Positions 61,887 through 64,000 of a stretch of 64,000 nt of DNA are shown in pieces. Numbering within the stretch: the first letter of the stretch is position 1; every line of letters begins with the position of its first letter. Position numbers and translations under genes: made by a program. Source of the DNA: Aliikangiella coralliicola (GTDB lineage: Bacteria; Pseudomonadota; Gammaproteobacteria; Enterobacterales; Kangiellaceae); assembly GCF_007004725.1 (NCBI RefSeq), contig NZ_ML660160.1:310001-374000 (forward strand), given 5' to 3'. The notes under the pieces were generated by a model. The model saw only the letters and a program-made list of their open reading frames with translations. It did no database searches and was not told the origin of the DNA.

Positions 61887-62623
61887 TCACTCCATTAAAT
61901 GTCTCTCAAGGCGGCAACTGACGGCTACATTTTTAGCCGTTGCAAGCGGGGAAAGTACTTTTGTGTATCTTGTAAAACTACCAACACTTGAAGTACTACT
62001 TGAAATGTCGAACTTATATCTCCCGGGCAAATCATAGTAAACTAGCACTGCGACACCGTCATCAAGATACCATTTTCCTTTATAAATTTTTTCCGTCGTT
62101 TCTCTTTCCCCATTTATCGTGATATTTTGTTGAAACGAAGCATCTTTGTTGATTTGAACGACAGAATGATTAACACAATCTTCGGCGCTTTCGAATGTAC
62201 CAACTAAATCAAGTTGGTAAGTCTTTTCGGCAGCGGCCAGCAAGTTACCCTCTTCTTTAGCGGTAAGTTTTAATGATTCAGGGAAAAGGTAAAGGCCGAA
62301 ACTATCTTTGTTAAAATAATGTTTGCCTGAGTAATTGTATATTCCAGAGGTTACTGAAAAAAAGCCCAGATTTTCCAACGCTTGAGTAATGTCATTGATT
62401 TGAGACTGCTCTATCAGGGGCGCGTGAAACAATTGGTTGTTTTTGACACTGGCAGGGAAGGGATAGGTATTCGATTCGACACTGTAACCGGCGAATTGAG
62501 CGATTCAGTTATCTTTTCAACTTGTACCGGCTGGATATACCTGGCGAACAAATAAACTTTTTTGTTTGTCGAACAACCAGTTAACAGGAGTAATGCGACT
62601 AATATGCTGCTGAATTTCATCAT
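61887..62623 (-). pseudogene. Lipoprotein gene broken by a single-base frameshift
   Basis: The first frame (from 62623) starts MMKFSSILVALLLLTGCSTNKK, a lipoprotein signal with Cys17 in LTGC, and runs KKVYLFARYIQPVQVEKITESLN before drifting into nonsense and a stop at 62414. The next frame opens at once as FAGYSVESNTYPFPASVK and continues to 61887 with protein-like sequence and ATG-less start. Adding one T in the AATT at about 62493-62496 would join them into one protein of about 245 aa. Either the gene is mutated or the base call is wrong. The encoded protein is an unknown envelope lipoprotein. Confidence 0.75.
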
Positions 62624-62744
62624 GTTTCGATTATTAGTGAGCTAAATCGTATAATAATTGTTTTAGCTTCTTCGTAAAGCTTTATTGTTGTGTATGAATA
62701 TTTAATTTTTATTGTTTTTGGAAGGTTAAGATTCTGCAATCGTA

Positions 62745-63512
62745 TTATTCCATTTTCGCCCTGTGGTAGTCGGCTAGTTCATCAAGCGCATTCTCAAGGT
62801 GTTTGGTTGACGCTAAAACAAAAATTGGCATATTGTTGGTTTGCGAGCCGCTATAAATCGACTTACTGATTTTCCAGTGTTTTATCAGCTCATTTAACGA
62901 ATAACGTGCTTGCCCTTCATATTTAACACTGCCTATCTTTTCAAGTTTCTTTTCAAATTCGCTGATGTTAGAGGAAACCTGGTTTAGCGTATTTTTGTCG
63001 CTGTGTCCTGCGTACATGGCAATATAATATTTATTGGCTCTCTCTATGTCTAAAGACATCCGTTTTAATTGGGTAAACCAAAAATTATCACCAGTGCCTT
63101 GCTCAAGATGCTTTTTCACAAAAAACTCAGCCACTTCGAGGTAGGTTTCGCTATAATCCAAAACCAGATTTGCATTGGTGACACTGTGTGGACTTAGGGC
63201 TACCTTGGATAATTCCTCATGGGTATTCAGCATAAATTCTTTTAAACCAGATTCCAGGTTAGAATTATTATCTACCTCCAGTTTGTTAATACTCTCGATT
63301 AGTTCATTAAGCGTGGCATTGAGTGCTAGTTTTGAACTTTTTACTAATACATCATTGTGTATATAGAAGTAGAGTTTGGCAATTTGTTGACTTTTCAGTT
63401 CGATATCTTCTGCCGCGGCTAATTGTTCAATATCACTATTTTTGGCTAACGTCCATTGGCCAAATAAAAACAATGGTATTAGAAAAACTAAAAATAAATT
63501 CTTTAGCTTCAT
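62745..63512 (-). CDS. Periplasmic helical-bundle protein (PilJ-N-like)
   Basis: 255 aa with a signal peptide (about 1-23, cut after TLAKN). The mature protein is all helical (LKSQQIAKLYFYIHNDVLV, LIESINKLEVD, FMLNTHEELSKVALSPHSV), spaced like the four-helix PilJ/NarX-type sensor domain, with two approximate halves, but no membrane helix follows, so it is a free periplasmic protein. Its ATG overlaps the stop of the upstream gene (ATGA at 63509-63512), so the two are translationally coupled. Function unknown; a binding partner for a sensor is possible. Confidence 0.65.
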   Translation of the reverse strand: MKLKNLFLVFLIPLFLFGQWTLAKNSDIEQLAAAEDIELKSQQIAKLYFYIHNDVLVKSSKLALNATLNELIESINKLEVDNNSNLESGLKEFMLNTHEELSKVALSPHSVTNANLVLDYSETYLEVAEFFVKKHLEQGTGDNFWFTQLKRMSLDIERANKYYIAMYAGHSDKNTLNQVSSNISEFEKKLEKIGSVKYEGQARYSLNELIKHWKISKSIYSGSQTNNMPIFVLASTKHLENALDELADYHRAKME

Positions 63513-64000
63513 TTGAGTTCCGACTCCTCTCTTTTTAACGCAAGTTCCAAATGACTCTTAATTCTATCTGACTTGACCTTCGCTAAACTCGGAATGTATC
63601 GACCGCTATTAGAGTTAGAGAAAATCTTAAAAACCATAAATTCAGATTTAACTTGTCGAAGTATAGTTTTTACCTCTTCTGGAACAATTTCCTCCTGCAT
63701 CGAAAGTAGGGCATGAAGTTCCTTTGAAAATTTCTTCGCAATATCGTGAAACTCTTTTGTTGAGCCATGGCTTTTAGGGCCCCATGCTTTTAGCAGGTAA
63801 AGTGACGCCATTTGTCGTGAAAGAATTTCTAACTCAGATAGTTTTATGTAACTCTCACTCGCTCGACTATCGTTTTCATTAATCAATTGAAAGTCGATCG
63901 CCAGGCATTCTTCAATAAATTGATTGACCAGCAGCTTAAGCTCGTTTGCTTGAGAGTATTGAGGTGGTTGACTGGCTTTTAGCTTGATTGCTTTCCAGTG
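63509..64000 (-). CDS. Helical protein coupled to the PilJ-N-like gene (5' partial)
   Basis: The frame stays open to base 64000 (the right edge reads HWKAIKLKASQPPQYSQANE), so the start lies outside the window; the TTG at 63886 is not the real start. The visible 163 residues are all helical and contain LSELEILSRQMASLYLLKAWG, which mirrors the QQIAKLYFYI element of the next gene, so the two are probably paralogous PilJ-N-like domains. The stop overlaps the next start (ATGA). Function unknown. Confidence 0.6.
   Translation of the reverse strand, partial: HWKAIKLKASQPPQYSQANELKLLVNQFIEECLAIDFQLINENDSRASESYIKLSELEILSRQMASLYLLKAWGPKSHGSTKEFHDIAKKFSKELHALLSMQEEIVPEEVKTILRQVKSEFMVFKIFSNSNSGRYIPSLAKVKSDRIKSHLELALKREESELK

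Overview
The window is about 39-42% GC by eye and reads as a free-living, probably marine, gammaproteobacterium. This is inferred from exported proteins with PPC, PKD, Calx-beta and GlyGly-CTERM parts, a TonB-dependent receptor, a Vibrio-type collagenase and several ToxR/CadC-like regulators with periplasmic beta-propellers. A Kangiellaceae-like host (Aliikangiella or Pleionea type) would fit, but the sequence alone does not prove it. No rRNA, tRNA or CRISPR array was seen.

Left part (1-24 kb): the C-terminal 2,214 codons of a giant surface protein, a small unknown gene, a membrane diguanylate cyclase, then an exoenzyme block. That block holds a PPC-domain protein, an M9 collagenase, a winged-helix/propeller regulator, a TonB-dependent receptor and a PKD/PPC metallophosphatase. 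A candidate small RNA with an anti-Shine-Dalgarno loop lies in the gap before the regulator. Its putative promoter region shares a 23/25 match with the receptor's upstream region. A SRPBCC/TetR divergent pair and a membrane-anchored unknown follow.

Middle part (24-46 kb): an accessory region. It holds a DUF4407 membrane coiled-coil protein, a 1,516-residue LRR-Roc-COR protein ending in a DUF4062-like domain (NLR-like architecture), a TIR remnant cut by a REP-like palindrome, a membrane propeller protein, an antiterminator-Q-like gene, a two-helix membrane protein resembling putative abortive-infection proteins, a RAYT transposase, a truncated DUF4291 gene and an IS30 transposase tail. A 127-bp direct repeat carrying the IS30 tail brackets an M23/BTRD1 cell-wall hydrolase and a LysR regulator. 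Further on are a secreted TIM-barrel hydrolase and a MarR-controlled pair (ABM monooxygenase and four-helix membrane protein). Fragments of genes recur around these loci, so the region is an insertion and deletion hotspot.

Right part (45-64 kb): two more winged-helix/propeller regulators, each divergent from an exported protein (an MBL-fold hydrolase behind four 13-bp repeats, and a small secreted protein); small envelope genes; a complete hybrid two-component regulator (propeller, kinase, receiver, AraC); a secreted PKD-like protein; a TMEM175-like membrane protein; a lipoprotein gene with a one-base frameshift; and a translationally coupled pair of helical periplasmic or sensor-like proteins running off the right edge.
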